Of a DNA stretch of 64,000 nt, positions 21,536 to 33,300 are shown piece by piece (the first letter of the stretch is position 1; each line of letters begins with the position of its first letter). Source of the DNA: Capsaspora owczarzaki ATCC 30864 (lineage: Eukaryota > Opisthokonta > Filasterea); assembly GCF_000151315.2 (NCBI RefSeq), contig NW_011887307.1, positions 334,460 through 398,459 on the forward strand, read 5' to 3'. Both the position numbers and the translations under genes were made by a program. A model generated the notes under the pieces. The model did not search any database. It had not been told where the DNA came from and saw only the letters and a list, made by a program, of their open reading frames with translations.

Positions 21536-24500
21536 GAGTGATAGTTTGAGACGTGGACTGTGTGAGACTTGGACTTTGGCTGGGCGTTCCATTGTCTTTT
21601 TTTTTTTTTTTTTTCTCGTTTTCCCCTCGATTCCTTTGAAAGCGGCACATCCACTACGACTGGAACGAGCCAAGACGATACTCTCCAGAGTATCGAGCAG
21701 CGTCAATGAAAGTCTCCTCTTCATCGGGGACGACGCGCTCGCTGCACTAACTGTGGTTGACCGTTGCGTCACTCTCGCTGTTGAGCCAGTTTGTTCCTTC
21801 CTTCTCAGCGCTTCGACCCTTCACACCACGCTCTCGACGTTCATTCAATCCACTCACTTGCTTGTTGTGTTCTACAACGACTTGTCTTGTGCTGCTGCAG
21901 GTCCAGTTTGCGCCCGTGCTGCGCTCGTTCATTGCAGCCAACTACAATGAGAATCCAGACAATTTTGCTGACGCGTTGACCGCGCTCGACGGTCTACGTG
22001 CATCGGCCGCGTAAGTGTGCACCGTTGCCCCTTCCTCCTCGAATGCATTGATGAAAGGTCCTACTATCTACTTCTAGTGATGGGAGGCATTGGTGGAAAG
22101 CTCTCAATCTCAGTCGGAAACTCACGACTTGTTTGACTGTTTGTGTGCCCCCGCTTTCACTTTCACTTTCACTTTTCAGACAACCCGAACGCTCTGATGC
22201 GGGATTGACCACGTTGAAGCAGTACTGCGCTCAACTGCGAGCATTGCAGAGTCGGTTCCCCATCAGCGAGAACGATGTCCGGATTGCATTTGTCTGGTAC
22301 GACGCCTTCCTCGGCCAGAAAACGCCCAGCCTGAGCTTCTCGGCGGCCAAGGATGAGCGCAAGCTGTCACTCTTCTCGTCCAACTACGAGCTCGTGTGCA
22401 TGCTCTTCAACGCTGCTGCAGTTCACATGCAGATTGCTCTTGCTCAGGTGCGTTGGGGTTTGGTTTTTTCAGTTTTTCCTCGTTTTTGTCAGTCCTACCA
22501 CCATTTCTCGAGCTCTTCAGTCTAACTCTCCCTTCGTTTGTTTGTTTTTTGCATTCGTGCACCCTTTTTGGCAATTCTCTCCAATCCACAGAATCGCGGA
22601 ACGGAAGCGGGTCTGAAAATCGCCTGCAACTCGTTCCAGAGCGCCGCCGGATTGTTCCAATTTCTGCGTGCCAACGTCCCCGTCCTGATTACTGGGTTTA
22701 CCGTCACTCCCGACCTGCGCAATGACGTGCTCAATGCTCTGGCTGCCATTTCGATCGCCCAGGCGCAAGAGTGCTTCTTCCTGAAGGCTGTTCTCACCAG
22801 CATGAAGGACTCGATCGTTGCCAAGCTGGCTGCCCAAACAGCCGACTACTTTGAGCAAGCGGCCACTGCAGTGGCAGGCGGCGACGCGCGCGCCCTCGTC
22901 GACAAGGGCTGGCAACCGCTGTTCCAAGCCAAGCAGTACTACTATGCCGCCCTCACCCACTTCCACGAGTCGCAAGTCTGCAAGGAGAAGGAGCAGTACG
23001 GCCTGCAGCTTGCACGCCTCTCCACGTGCGACCAGCTGTGCCAGTATGTGGAAAAGATGAAAATTGCCAACTTTGACTACCGCTCGCTCCAGCAAAAGGC
23101 GGCGCGTCAATTCGTCGCGACCAGCAAGGACAACGACGTGATTTACCACGACCCCGTCCCTGCCCAGTCCTCCATTCCGACGACCACGCGCGCACCCATG
23201 GTCACCCCCACCGCGTTTGAGCTCGACACGAGCCTGCAGCTCAGCCACGACCTCTTTGGCAAGCTCGTCTCCCTCAATGTGCTGCAGCAAGTGTCGACGT
23301 ACAATGCTCGCAAGGACGAGTTGATTCGCACCGACACGGCCCAGATTGAGTCTGCCCGCAACATGGCCAACAGGTATTGTGCATTCGTGCGATGTTGTGG
23401 TTGGAAGGGTTGTTGTCGTCAAGGGGGTTTGTTCTCAATGTGCGTGTTTTGAATTTGACCCTTTTTTTTCTTTTCTTTTTTTCAATGCAGCATGCTTGCC
23501 TCTATGAACCTGCCGGCCTCCATCGAGGCACTCGAGCAACCTGCGGGCCTGCCTCCGGCAATCCTTGAAAAGTCGGAAAAAGTCCGCACTGCAGGCGGCG
23601 TGCGCCAGTTGATGGAAACGATGGACGCCAAGCAGTCGCTCTTCCGCAATGACAGCGACGTGTTGACCGAGGCAGAGAATGTCCTCAATGAGGAGCAGCG
23701 CGACGACGAAGCCATGCGCGAGCAGTTTGGCGCAAAGTGGACGCGCACACCATCGGCCGCTCTCACCAGTCAGATGCGCGAGGAAATTGCCAAGTTCCGC
23801 ACCGTTCTCCGCAAGGCTCACGATTCGGACGGTATTGTCTCTACCAAATTTGACGAGCATCGTGAGAACATTGCCAACCTGTGCAAGCCTGCGGTATGTG
23901 CCCTTTTCTGTGTCTGTGGTCGTGTTTTTTTTTTTTTCTTCTTTCTTTCTTTCTTTCTTTGCTTTCGATCACCGCCAAACTCACCCCTCATGCTTCTTGG
24001 TGAATGCTAGAATGAGCTGATGGCCCTTGTGCCAGCCTCGAGCGCAGCATCCATGAGCCCCCAGACCGCGGACGCTGTCGCTCAACTCAAGCGCCATTTG
24101 GCAGACATTACGACGCTCTTGTCCCAGCGCGACGCCATGGAGCGAGAACTCAAGTCGCTTGCATCGCAAGACTCGATCGGTATGCTTTTTTTCTTGTTTG
24201 ATTTGGTGTCGTTTGTGACGTTTGCTGCTTGTTTGGTGATTAACTTTTTTTGTTTTCCGTTCCTCTTTGGTTTTCCTGCTTTTGGCTCCCAGCCGAACAA
24301 CTGATGCGACATGCGGATGATGACGCTGCAAGTGTCATGGAACAGCAACTGCAGCGGTACCGACCGCTCCAAGCACGTATCGCTGACAGCATTCGCACGC
24401 AAGAGCAACTGCTCGAGTCGATCCGCGTGACGAACGAGCAGTTTGTCGCACTCAAGGATAGCAACACGGCCACCAACCAACGTGAGGTTGCTCTCCGCAA

Positions 24501-25595
24501 TCTGGACGTTGCTTACAATGCCTTTGTTGAAATCCAGTCCAATGTGCAAGAAGGGTTGAAGGTAGGGCTGGCTTTGATGGTCATTGTGTTTGAGTTTGTT
24601 CGTTTGTTTTTGTTCTTCCGACTGTCTCACTTCGCGCTATTGCAGTTCTATGGCGATTTCCTGCAACTGCTGCTCAAGCTGCAAAACAAGTGCAAGGATT
24701 TGGCGTTTGCTCGCAAGACGGAGCAAAAGGAGTACCTCGCGTAAGTGTTGTGATTTTTATTGGTAACCCTTCCTCCAAGACTTTGCTGCATTTGGTCGTC
24801 TCATTACGCTCCTTTCCTTTCGGCAGAACGCTGACGCGCGAGATTACCACTCAACCAACCGGCTCCATTCCAAGCTTGCCGGCAGCTGGCTCGGAACAGC
24901 AGGGCAGCGCCTCGCCAGTGCCCCAGCCTCTCCCCCGAATCGAACCTGGGTCGGCAAACGCGCCTCGACCTGTCCCGGCGCCCCGCGTCAACCGTCCGCC
25001 ATTGTCGACCTCCGCTGCTGCAGCGCCCAGCTCAGTCCCGAACGTGTACGAGGACACTGCTCCCCCTGCCGTTGCCCAGCGCGCCCCCGCTCCCCCGCGC
25101 CCTGACTACCCGAGCTCGTATGCGCCCAGTGCACCCGAGTCCAACTATGCAGAATTGGACCACAGCCGCTTCAACGCCTCGCAACAGCAGCAGCAACCCT
25201 ACAGCTCGTCACCGCAGCCACCGTACGGCCAGCAGCAGCCACTTCCGCGGGATTACGCGCCACAGCCACAGCAACCGCTCCCGCGAGATTACGCGCCGCA
25301 ACCACAGCAGCGATACAACCAATCTCTGCCGTACCCACAACAGCCCCAACAGCAGCAGGCATATGCTCCTCCCCAACAGTACGCGCCATCTCCCCAGCAG
25401 TACGGTCAACCGCAGCAGCAGTACGGTCAACAGCCCTACGGCCAGCCGCACTACGGACAGCAGTCTCTGCCATACCCGCAGCAACCAGGCTACGGCGGAC
25501 CACAACAGCAGCAGCCTCCTTATGGGTACCAGCAACCGTATGGTCAGCAACAGCCACCTCCGCAGCAGTATGGCCAGCCAGGCTATCGCTATTAG
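21376..25595 (+). CDS. PDCD6IP: ALIX / BRO1 (PDCD6IP), ESCRT-associated protein
   Basis: ALIX bridges ESCRT-I and ESCRT-III in multivesicular-body sorting, cytokinesis and membrane repair. Nine exons (21376-21429, 21901-22010, 22180-22447, 22592-23373, 23491-23893, 24011-24179, 24293-24561, 24646-24740, 24827-25595) close in phase and give 972 residues (868 in humans). The N-terminus has VEPKKTSP and the Bro1 domain follows (FNAAAVHMQIA, AQAQECFFLKAV, KDNDVIYHDPVP). The V domain spans about 390-715 (RTPSAAL, QNKCKDLAFARKTE). The last exon is a Pro/Gln/Tyr-rich tail with many QQPYG-type repeats. A PSAP motif at residues 817-820 matches the TSG101-binding motif of human ALIX. The first coding exon is only 18 codons, so the start rests on its KKTS match. 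Confidence 0.95.
21500..21537 (+). repeat. CAG/CAA trinucleotide repeat in ALIX intron 1
   Basis: About a dozen CAG units with one CAA interruption lie inside intron 1. A T18 run follows at about 21597-21614 in the same intron. Confidence 0.8.
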
Positions 25596-25711
25596 ACGAG
25601 AGGCATGCTTGACTTGAGAGTGAATCTGTGTCGTATGTGCGGGTGTTGAGCTTTGTTGAGGAAACAAAAAAGTGTAAAACCGTTGCAAACTCTTTTGTTG
25701 TTTGTTGTTGT

Positions 25712-25717
25712 TTTATT
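25712..25717 (-). promoter_or_regulatory. Polyadenylation signal AATAAA of the nucleoside hydrolase
   Basis: Read on the - strand this is AATAAA, about 145 nt past the hydrolase stop codon. It lies upstream of the ALIX signal, so the two 3' UTRs probably overlap. Confidence 0.5.
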
Positions 25718-25752
25718 GATTGTTTTTTTTCTGTTTGTTTGTTGCTCCAGCC

Positions 25753-25758
25753 AATAAA
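25753..25758 (+). promoter_or_regulatory. Polyadenylation signal AATAAA of ALIX
   Basis: A canonical AATAAA lies about 158 nt after the ALIX stop codon. Confidence 0.55.
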
Positions 25759-25861
25759 TCTGGAACTTTTGTCGTGAGTGAGCAAAGCTCAAAGTCCATG
25801 CTTATTATTGGACAGTCTAATCACCCTTAAAAACGCAACACACACAATCACACGTGCCGTC

Positions 25862-27502
25862 TCATTCGTGGAAGGTGCGAATCATCATCTCAACCATCTC
25901 TTGAGTGCGCAGCCGGCGGACGATGCAAATGTTGGGCGGTGAAAACTTTCGCATGCGGTCCAGCACGAGCATGCCACGAGTCAGCTGGCCGCCCAGCTCG
26001 ATGGTGCCAAAAATGTGCTCGCTCTCGCGGACAAGACTCGGCTTGAGCGCAATGGCGATGGCAAATGCATCGTACGGTGTGAAGCGTCCGTCGTCGTCGT
26101 GGACGTCGAGGGCAGAGGCAATCGAGCCAGCCGCAGCGCGCATCGCAGCCAGAGAAACCTGCTCGGTCGCAGGGTCTTGGCCGAGAACGGCTTGCGGCGT
26201 GGTTCGTGCTGGATCGGTGGCCGCCAAATGGTTGTTGTTGCTGTTGGTGCTGTTGTTGGCAGCGGCGGCGGCGGTGGTGGTGGTCGTGGTGGTTGTGGTG
26301 GTCACCGTGGTCATCACCGAGTCGTTCGCTTCAGCAGTTGGCTTTTCTGACGGGTTCTTCTTGCTGTTGGATGCCTGAGAGGGCACAACCGAAGTGACAG
26401 CCGTCGCGGTGGCATCGCCGGCAACCCCTCGACGACGACAAATGCGAACGTACGGCTGCGTCACGAGCTGCAGCAGCTTGGCAAACACGGTTTCGCTTTC
26501 GACAAAGCGGTCAAAGTGCTCCCAAGTCAGGGTATCTTCTTGGCAGCATTCGAGCGACACAATGACGGTGGAGGCCGGGTTGGTGCACGCAGCCAAGACC
26601 ATGTACGCGGCCTCGGGGTCTTGGTGAAAGTTGAACTCGGCCGCCATGGTGACGTTGCCCGCGCCGGCAATGCTTCCGCCCATAATCACCAAGCGGTTGG
26701 GGCGCGCATTGATGGCGTCGGCGAGGCTCGGGTCGAGACGCAGGGCGAGCGCCAAGTTGGTCAACGGTCCAATCATGACCAAGGTGGCGTCCGGGTGTGC
26801 GTGCATGAGCTGGCTGATGACGACCGCCGCATGTTGCTCGTGCGGATGGTGCACGATGGAAGGTTGTTGCACGGACGACGGCGACGCGTGTCCACTTCCC
26901 GACCTGCTCGCTGAGGTCGAGTTGCTTCCGGAGAGTCCGCCCAGTGAGGACGAGGTCTCGCGTTCCAGCCCGCCCGCCGCAGCAGCACCAGCAGCACCAT
27001 TCATGCCAGCATTAGCCGCAGTAGTAGTAGTAGTAGTAGTAGTAGTAGAAGTAGAAGTAGCAGTAGCATTCGCGTTGGTGTCGTCAGTATGATTGTGGTT
27101 GCCTCCTGAGGACCGCGCCACATACTGACTCGCAGTGACTTGGGCTGGCCTTCCACTTGCAATGCCCATGCCCATCGGAGCGCGGTGCGGGACGAGGTGC
27201 TGGTGCGGCGTGAGCAGGTCGATTGGCACGTCGCCCAGGCCGTCGACGCCATGGCCCGCCCACGTCTTGGAGTCTGCGCGCGACGCAATGATGGCCGACT
27301 CTGCGCCGCGGTAGATTGGGATGGACGAGCACCCCGTGAATGCGAGGATCTTGGCGACATTCACCGCGACTTGGCTCTCGTCCACATTGCCGGCGACCGT
27401 CGTGATGGCGAGGATTTCCGCCCCAGGCCAATTCAACGCCAGCAGAATCGCAACCGCGTCATCGACGCCAGCGTCCGTGTCGATAATCAGCTTTTGCTGC
27501 AT
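25862..27502 (-). CDS. Inosine-uridine preferring nucleoside hydrolase family protein
   Basis: The family hydrolyses the N-glycosidic bond of nucleosides, giving ribose and free base for salvage. A single frame encodes 546 residues from the chosen ATG. The calcium/active-site motif DTDAGVDDA is at residues 7-15, followed by AGNV, a GHGVDGLGD block, [18 protein letters not shown] and [11 protein letters not shown], and near the end [12 protein letters not shown], all in the family order. Two low-complexity inserts (Thr/Ala/Asn/Ser runs, coded around 26980-27080 and 26220-26320) make it much longer than the usual 310-350. The open frame continues upstream to a Met at 27667, which would add 55 residues; the chosen start puts the catalytic motif where the family has it. 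It is convergent with ALIX. Substrate cannot be told from sequence alone. Confidence 0.88.
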   Translation of the reverse strand: MQQKLIIDTDAGVDDAVAILLALNWPGAEILAITTVAGNVDESQVAVNVAKILAFTGCSSIPIYRGAESAIIASRADSKTWAGHGVDGLGDVPIDLLTPHQHLVPHRAPMGMGIASGRPAQVTASQYVARSSGGNHNHTDDTNANATATSTSTTTTTTTTTAANAGMNGAAGAAAAGGLERETSSSLGGLSGSNSTSASRSGSGHASPSSVQQPSIVHHPHEQHAAVVISQLMHAHPDATLVMIGPLTNLALALRLDPSLADAINARPNRLVIMGGSIAGAGNVTMAAEFNFHQDPEAAYMVLAACTNPASTVIVSLECCQEDTLTWEHFDRFVESETVFAKLLQLVTQPYVRICRRRGVAGDATATAVTSVVPSQASNSKKNPSEKPTAEANDSVMTTVTTTTTTTTTTAAAAANNSTNSNNNHLAATDPARTTPQAVLGQDPATEQVSLAAMRAAAGSIASALDVHDDDGRFTPYDAFAIAIALKPSLVRESEHIFGTIELGGQLTRGMLVLDRMRKFSPPNICIVRRLRTQEMVEMMIRTFHE

Positions 27503-28048
27503 CTGCGTCTGTGTGAGTGTGTGTGCTTTGGGTTTCGGTCTTTGGGGATTTTGGTCTTGGTCTTTGGGGATTGTTTGAGTCGTGGATGAGTTACGTTTCG
27601 TTGCCACAGCGAGAAGAGATACAGGACTGCAAACAAAAAAAAGGTCGAAAGCGTTGCGACATTTCAATAAACAAAGCAGAGGGGAACACTTGCAATCGCG
27701 GTCGACTGGAAGCAGAGAGAGAGAGTACAGCGAGGTCTAAGTAAGATGGAAGTGATTGAAGTATCTGAGGGTCTCTGAGAAGGCACCTCGTTCGAGTGGC
27801 TCGATTTTATCTGCTTTTTTTTTTTCCTTCTTTCTTTCTTTCTTTCTTTGCCGTTTTGTTACTTTAGTTACTTTGTTACCTAGTTACCATTTCAAGTCCT
27901 GTCTCAGTCTGTCTTTGCTCATTCTTCACACGTCTTAATCTTTCTCTTTCCTTCTCTTTCCTTCTCCATCATCCGTGTTGGAGCAACTCACTCGTCGTTT
28001 CATACACAACTCACTCACTCTCACACACACCGACACATACACTCAACC
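27503..28048. other. Divergent promoter region, nucleoside hydrolase / carbonic anhydrase
   Basis: This 546-nt stretch lies between divergent starts. It holds a T11 run and (TTTC)n repeats at about 27815-27849 and pyrimidine-rich sequence up to the carbonic anhydrase start. No gene is seen. Confidence 0.5.
27902..27910 (+). promoter_or_regulatory. Initiator-like TCTCAGTCT element upstream of carbonic anhydrase
   Basis: The element lies about 140 nt before the carbonic anhydrase ATG and fits TCAKTY. Confidence 0.35.
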
Positions 28049-29966
28049 ATGAGCGAGTCAAACACGCCACACGGACACGGAGAACCGCTGCTGCGAAGCA
28101 TGTCGTGGTCGGCCCTTCGCGGAATGACTGTCGTTGCCTCGCCGACGACGCAGGCCTCATCGAGCACTGGCTATGCCGCAGCACCATCAACCGGAGCTGG
28201 AGCTGGAGCTGGAGCTGGAGCTGGAGCTGGAGCTGGAACTGACGTTGTGCGCCCGTCGCCATCGGCCATGCCCGTTGGCTCGTCCGAGCAGTACAACCGG
28301 CTGCTGGAGAACAACCGCCGATGGGTGAGCGAGATCACCGAGCTGCAGCCCGACTTTTTCGAAGTGCTGGCGCGGGGACAGAAGCCGCCGTACCTGCTGA
28401 TCGGGTGCAGCGACTCGCGCGTGCCGCCAGACATGCTGACGCAGACGATGCCCGGCGAGATCTTCATCACCCGCAACGTCGCCAACCTCGTCGTCAACAC
28501 GGACATGAACATCATGACGGTTCTCCAGTACGCCGTCGAAGTGAGTAGCAGCAGCAGCATCACAGTCACGCTCCAACACCAACACCACGCGCCACGTCCC
28601 CTGTTCCCCCCCCCCCTTGTTCCCCCTTGTTCCCCCCCCCCCCAAAGTCAGCCTTCAGACCAAAAAGACCAACCTCAGTTGTTCCCCCACTTTCCCCCCA
28701 AACAAGCACTCTGTTGAAACGCAATGGAAAATCACGGTTGTTGGGGTTTTGAGCTTTATTTCAAAAACCAGTGACGAGTCATGCGATTTGCTCGAGTTGT
28801 GGGAGTTTCGCATCAGCATTCACACGAACAGCCCGCGACGTCATCACGTTATGCGTTTACGTCGCTCGACAACAGTGGGGAAGCAAGGGGAGCAAAGGTG
28901 GAAGAGGGGGGGGGGAAGAAGGGAAGAGAAACGGGGGAAAAAGAGAGCAATTGAGTGAGTCAGATTGGTCACTCGGGTGGCACAGGTTACCCGAGGAATA
29001 AGTGAGAGGAGGGGGGGGGGAAATACAGAAGGAAAGCAGGTTTTGGAGCAAGGTTTAGAGCAAGGTTTTCATGGGGGAAAAAACACGGCGCTCGGTGGCA
29101 GACGATGATGATGATGATGATGATGAGCAAAAGAGGGGGGAAAAAAAGCAGGGTCAGAAACCAGATTCAGAGCAAGGTTGTTGGATGATTGTGATTCAAA
29201 AAGCCACCAAAGCAACAACCGCATGGCATGACTCAAATGCTCAGATGGGGGATCGGATGTATTAACTTTTGATCCTTGGATATTTTTATTGTTTTCTTTG
29301 CTAGGTGCTCAAGGTGCAGCACATTATCGTGATGGGACACACCGAGTGCGGAGGCGTGCGCGCATCAATGTCGAACGACTCGCACGGTCTGATTGACAAG
29401 TGGCTGCGCAACATCAAGGACGTCAGCCGCTTGCACCACAAGGAGCTGAGCGCCATTGCAGATCCGAACAAGCGGTAAGAAACAAGCAGTTGCAAACAGC
29501 TTTGTTTTGTTGGTGGAAACCCGAGACACTCACAATCGTGCGTTCTGTAGCTTTGCAAAGCTCGTCGAACTGAACGTCGTGGAGCAAGTGTACAACCTCT
29601 ACAAGACCTCTGTCGTTCAGCATGCTTGGGCAACGGGTCATCATGTTCAGGTATGAAACGTCACTCTTCTGCCATTTCCCAAGTTTTTCCCTCGACGTTC
29701 TGCGTTTTGCTCATGTCCCCCCACAATCGTTGTTGTTGGCCTCTTCTTTGTTTGCGTAGGTGCATGGCTGGGTTTGCGACATTCGCACCGGCCTGATCCA
29801 CGACCTGCACGTTGAAAACCGCCCCGAATGGAACGAGATTAGCAAGCTTTACGAGTTTAACTTCCCAGCACACCCCAACGCCACTGAGCAGGAGAGGTTG
29901 CATCCCGTGGAAAGCATGCGCAACGAAATGAGTGCTCGGTCAGGTGAACATCATCATGAGCACTAA
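28049..29966 (+). CDS. Beta-class carbonic anhydrase
   Basis: The enzyme interconverts carbon dioxide and bicarbonate. Four exons (28049-28540, 29305-29474, 29551-29650, 29760-29966) give 322 residues. Zinc ligands and the catalytic dyad are visible: Cys120, Asp122 and Arg124 in IGCSDSR, and His176 and Cys179 in GHTECGG. The first 75 residues are poorly conserved and include a (Gly-Ala)n tract coded by a hexamer repeat. The C-terminal VHGWVCDIRTGLIHDL is typical of the family. The first intron is unusually long for this window (764 nt) and full of C and G runs. No clear mitochondrial presequence is seen, so location is open. The tail ends in a His-rich HHHEH. Confidence 0.95.
28193..28238 (+). 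repeat. GCTGGA hexamer repeat coding Ala-Gly in carbonic anhydrase
   Basis: Seven near-perfect AGCTGG hexamers encode the N-terminal Gly-Ala tract. Confidence 0.85.
28606..29126. repeat. Homopolymer and simple-repeat cluster in carbonic anhydrase intron 1
   Basis: C runs of 5 to 12 nt occur at 28606-28643, G runs at about 28906-28915 and 29010-29020, and a (GAT)n repeat at 29104-29126. The - strand of the first block is a G-rich tract that could form a quadruplex; the C and G blocks could also pair in the transcript. Confidence 0.7.
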
Positions 29967-30310
29967 GATGTCTGCTGTACAGCTCGCCTTGACGGCGCGC
30001 GTCTTTTGTTGTTTTTTGTTGTTGTTGTCGTTGTTGTTGTTGTTGTAGTTGTAGTTGTTGTTTTTGTTGTTGTTGTTGTTGTTGTTTGACGGAAGAAAAA
30101 AATTGGTTGGTCATAGTGCAGTGTGTTGGTGTGCTGGTTGCTGCATGACTATCTGTGCAGCTGTTTGGAGAGAATCAAAGGATTGTTTCAATCAACAAGG
30201 GTGTTTTTTATAAATGTTCAAAAATTTACATCGAGGGGGGTGGAAGGAAGGAGTTCATCTGGCATATGCCTTGTTAGATGGTGTGAGGAGGGTGAATTTC
30301 AACGGAGGTC
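29967..30310. other. Convergent 3' intergenic region, carbonic anhydrase / PLK
   Basis: This 344-nt stretch contains a (GTT)n-rich block at about 30007-30087 just after the carbonic anhydrase stop. No gene or canonical polyadenylation signal was recognised. Confidence 0.5.
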
Positions 30311-33300
30311 TTAGGCATGTCGCTCGGCGCGCTTCTGACTGAGGGCGTGGAAAAAGTCTCGCGCATAAGAAAGACGAGCAATCAGCTCTTCAGGAAGCAC
30401 TTGGCCTTCGGGCACGTGCAGAGGGAAGCTCTGGCGCACGCCCTTAGCAGAAATAAACGTCATGGAGTTGAGTTGAGCCGAGAGGATGAGCTTGGTGTGA
30501 TCCAAAAAGTTGATCTGAAAACGGGGGAGGGGGAAAACCGTGTCAAACGACAACAATTGTGAGCACCGTTGTCAGAGCACCCACTCACAACCACCGGAAG
30601 CACCCGCAAAGCATTCAAACTAACCTGAACCAGTTGCAAAAGTCGGAAAACAATTGCATGCTCGGTCAGCCAATATTTGCGAACAAACGGAAGGGATGAA
30701 TCGGATGGAGGCTCGCTATTCGACGACAAGACAACGTCGGCTTCGTTTGGATCCTGTCGGTAGCAATCAAAAATCGGAAGGAGAACACCAATTCCCCGCA
30801 GCGTCATTGAGTACGTCGACCGAGCACAGGCCTGCTTGCAATGAACCCAAAAAAAATCACAAAGACCAAACTGCTTACCATGAGAAGGTTTTTCATGTGC
30901 TCCTCAAAGCGGGACAAGGCTGCAACTTTGGGCTGAATGTCGTCGGGCAAACGATCAATCATGTACCGACGTCCCATCATTTTGACGGGTTCTCCTTCGT
31001 AAGAGATCGAGTCCACCGTGCTGTACACCAAAAAAAAAATCGAGACAAATCAATTTTCAAGTCACACAAAATCACCATATCTTTTTGACCTCCGTACAAA
31101 GACACGACATAAAGCTGCAACGCTTACCGGCCATCGGGGTACATGAGAAGGGTGTTGGCATCGTTAAAGTAGCCACCAACCACACCGTTGGAGAGCTGGT
31201 AGCCCAACCCGTACTTGTTGGACAAGTCAACCCACTTGGTGACCCAGATGTTTGGAACGAGAGCGGGGTCATTTTCTGCCAAAATCGAACACAACGGTAT
31301 TGAGCTGCATCGTTCACACTAGTAGACAGAGATGATCAGAGTAAAGCGGTGTGTGTGCTGACCTGCTGCAACGCCAGATGCTGCGTCCGTCGTGTACTGG
31401 CGATTCAGAATTTCCGTCACAGTCTCGGCCAGCTGTTCGGGCTGGAGCTTTTGCAGAGACGAGGTGCGAGAACTGGTGTTGGAGGCTGGTCGTTGTGAAC
31501 GTGCCGCCTGTTGTTGTTGCAAGGCCTGTTGTTGCTGCAGCTGTTGTTGTTGGAGCTGCTGTTGTTCGAGCATTTGTTGCTGAAGCAGTGCTTGTTGCTG
31601 TTGCTGGTGAAGTTGGCGCTGTCGCTCGGCCTGTTGCTGCTCGAGCAAAAGTTGCTGCTGTTGCAACTGAGACTGAGACGATGATGTGCGTTGTTGCACT
31701 TCCATACGGGACTGCATGGGGGCGACGGATGATCTTGCAGAATCTGCGTGACTGGTCTGCAAAGACATTGTCTGCATAGCAGTCGCAGCCGAAGCTCTGC
31801 TGGAAAGTCTCGAGCTGGACGTCATCAGCGTGGATCCGGCGACTCGAGGTGCTGCCTGTGAGACTCCTGCAGAGTGAGCGGTGGTCCGGCCTGCACGTCC
31901 GATCGCAAGACCGGTTGGCACCATTGGCTGAGCTTGAGCCGGAGCTGCAGAGCCAACGCCATGCATGGCAGATGATGCACCCGTGCTCGAAAGCGTCACG
32001 CTCGATGACGGGGTACCCAGCGCTGACGCCAGTGCAACCCTCCTCCCGGTCACAGTCGTAACTGTGGCCTGGGTGGTGGCGGAGGGAGTCACATGAGATG
32101 TAGAAGCCGCGAATCGCAGATTCGACGCAGTTGCGGAGGCCTGAGGTGCGGCATAGAGCACATCTTGCCCGCTGTGTGGTTGAGGCTGTTGATGTGCTTG
32201 TTGGGGTTGGTGATGTTGCGACAACTGAAGCCGTTTCGACGGCGGTTGCATCTGAGTGGTGGCAAGTTCGCCATGTCGTGGGTGCGCATCGTGCGCCTTG
32301 GTGCTCATGCTCTGGCAGTCCATCGGCGTGGCTTGGTGCTCTGCCATCTTGTTGCCGAGATGCATGGTCGTGTAGGCGGAGGACGAGGAAGAGGAGGAGG
32401 AGGAAGACGAGGGCCGAGTCAAACTGCTCTGAACGGCGTTCTCAGACTGCTGGTTCCATACCCACTTGGGAGGGCGGGTCAAGCAGGAGGTCGGCAGCCG
32501 ATCGGGCATTTGAGGGTTGGTCATGAAGGGATGTGCCAGAATGGTGTTGAGAGAAGGACGATCGAACGGGTTGCGTGTCAGGATGAGGGCAATCAGTGAC
32601 CGGCCGTCGTGCGAAACAGGGACATCTGCGGGCATGCTGTACTGAATGTTTTGAATGCGCTCGTAGGTGGTTTTGGCGGACTCGCTCTCAAACGGAGGAC
32701 GGCCGAAAAGGAGAATGTACAAAATGACGCCAATCGCCCAAACGTCCACTTCATAACTGTGCGTGTGCTCGCCCTCGAGAATCTCGGGAGCAATATAGTT
32801 GGGGGTACCGCAGAGAGTTCTGGTTGTAAAGAGTTTCGGGAAGCGGGTGGGGGGCCGGGAAAGGGAAAGTGGCATTGAATGAGTCAACCAAGAAAAAAAA
32901 AACGCAAAACGTTGCAATAAAATGATCTTCATACTTTTTTCGCTCGCCTTCGTGGGTCACACGCGTGGCAAGGCCAAAGTCGCCCACTTTGATACACATG
33001 TCGTGGCTGAGGAAAAAGTTGCCGAGCTTGAGGTCCCGGTGAATGACGCTCTCTTCGTGCAGGTATCGTGTGGCGTCAATAATTTGGTACAGAAAATACC
33101 GTGCCTCGGGTTCAGTTAGGCGCCCTCGGCCCTTCACAAGCTCCATCATGGACTTGCGGTGTGTAGGAGTTTTGGGGACAACAAGTCAGCACATTTGTCG
33201 ATTCTCAAACCACCTCAGCGAAAAGGCAACGCGAGAAGAAAAAAAAACCAAAGCACAAAACAAAAAACACAAACCTTGCTTGCACACAGCTCAAGGACCA

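Noticed and set aside
22517-23422. A 301-residue - strand frame opposite ALIX
   Set aside because: It is antisense to the strongly conserved Bro1 exon and has no family match.
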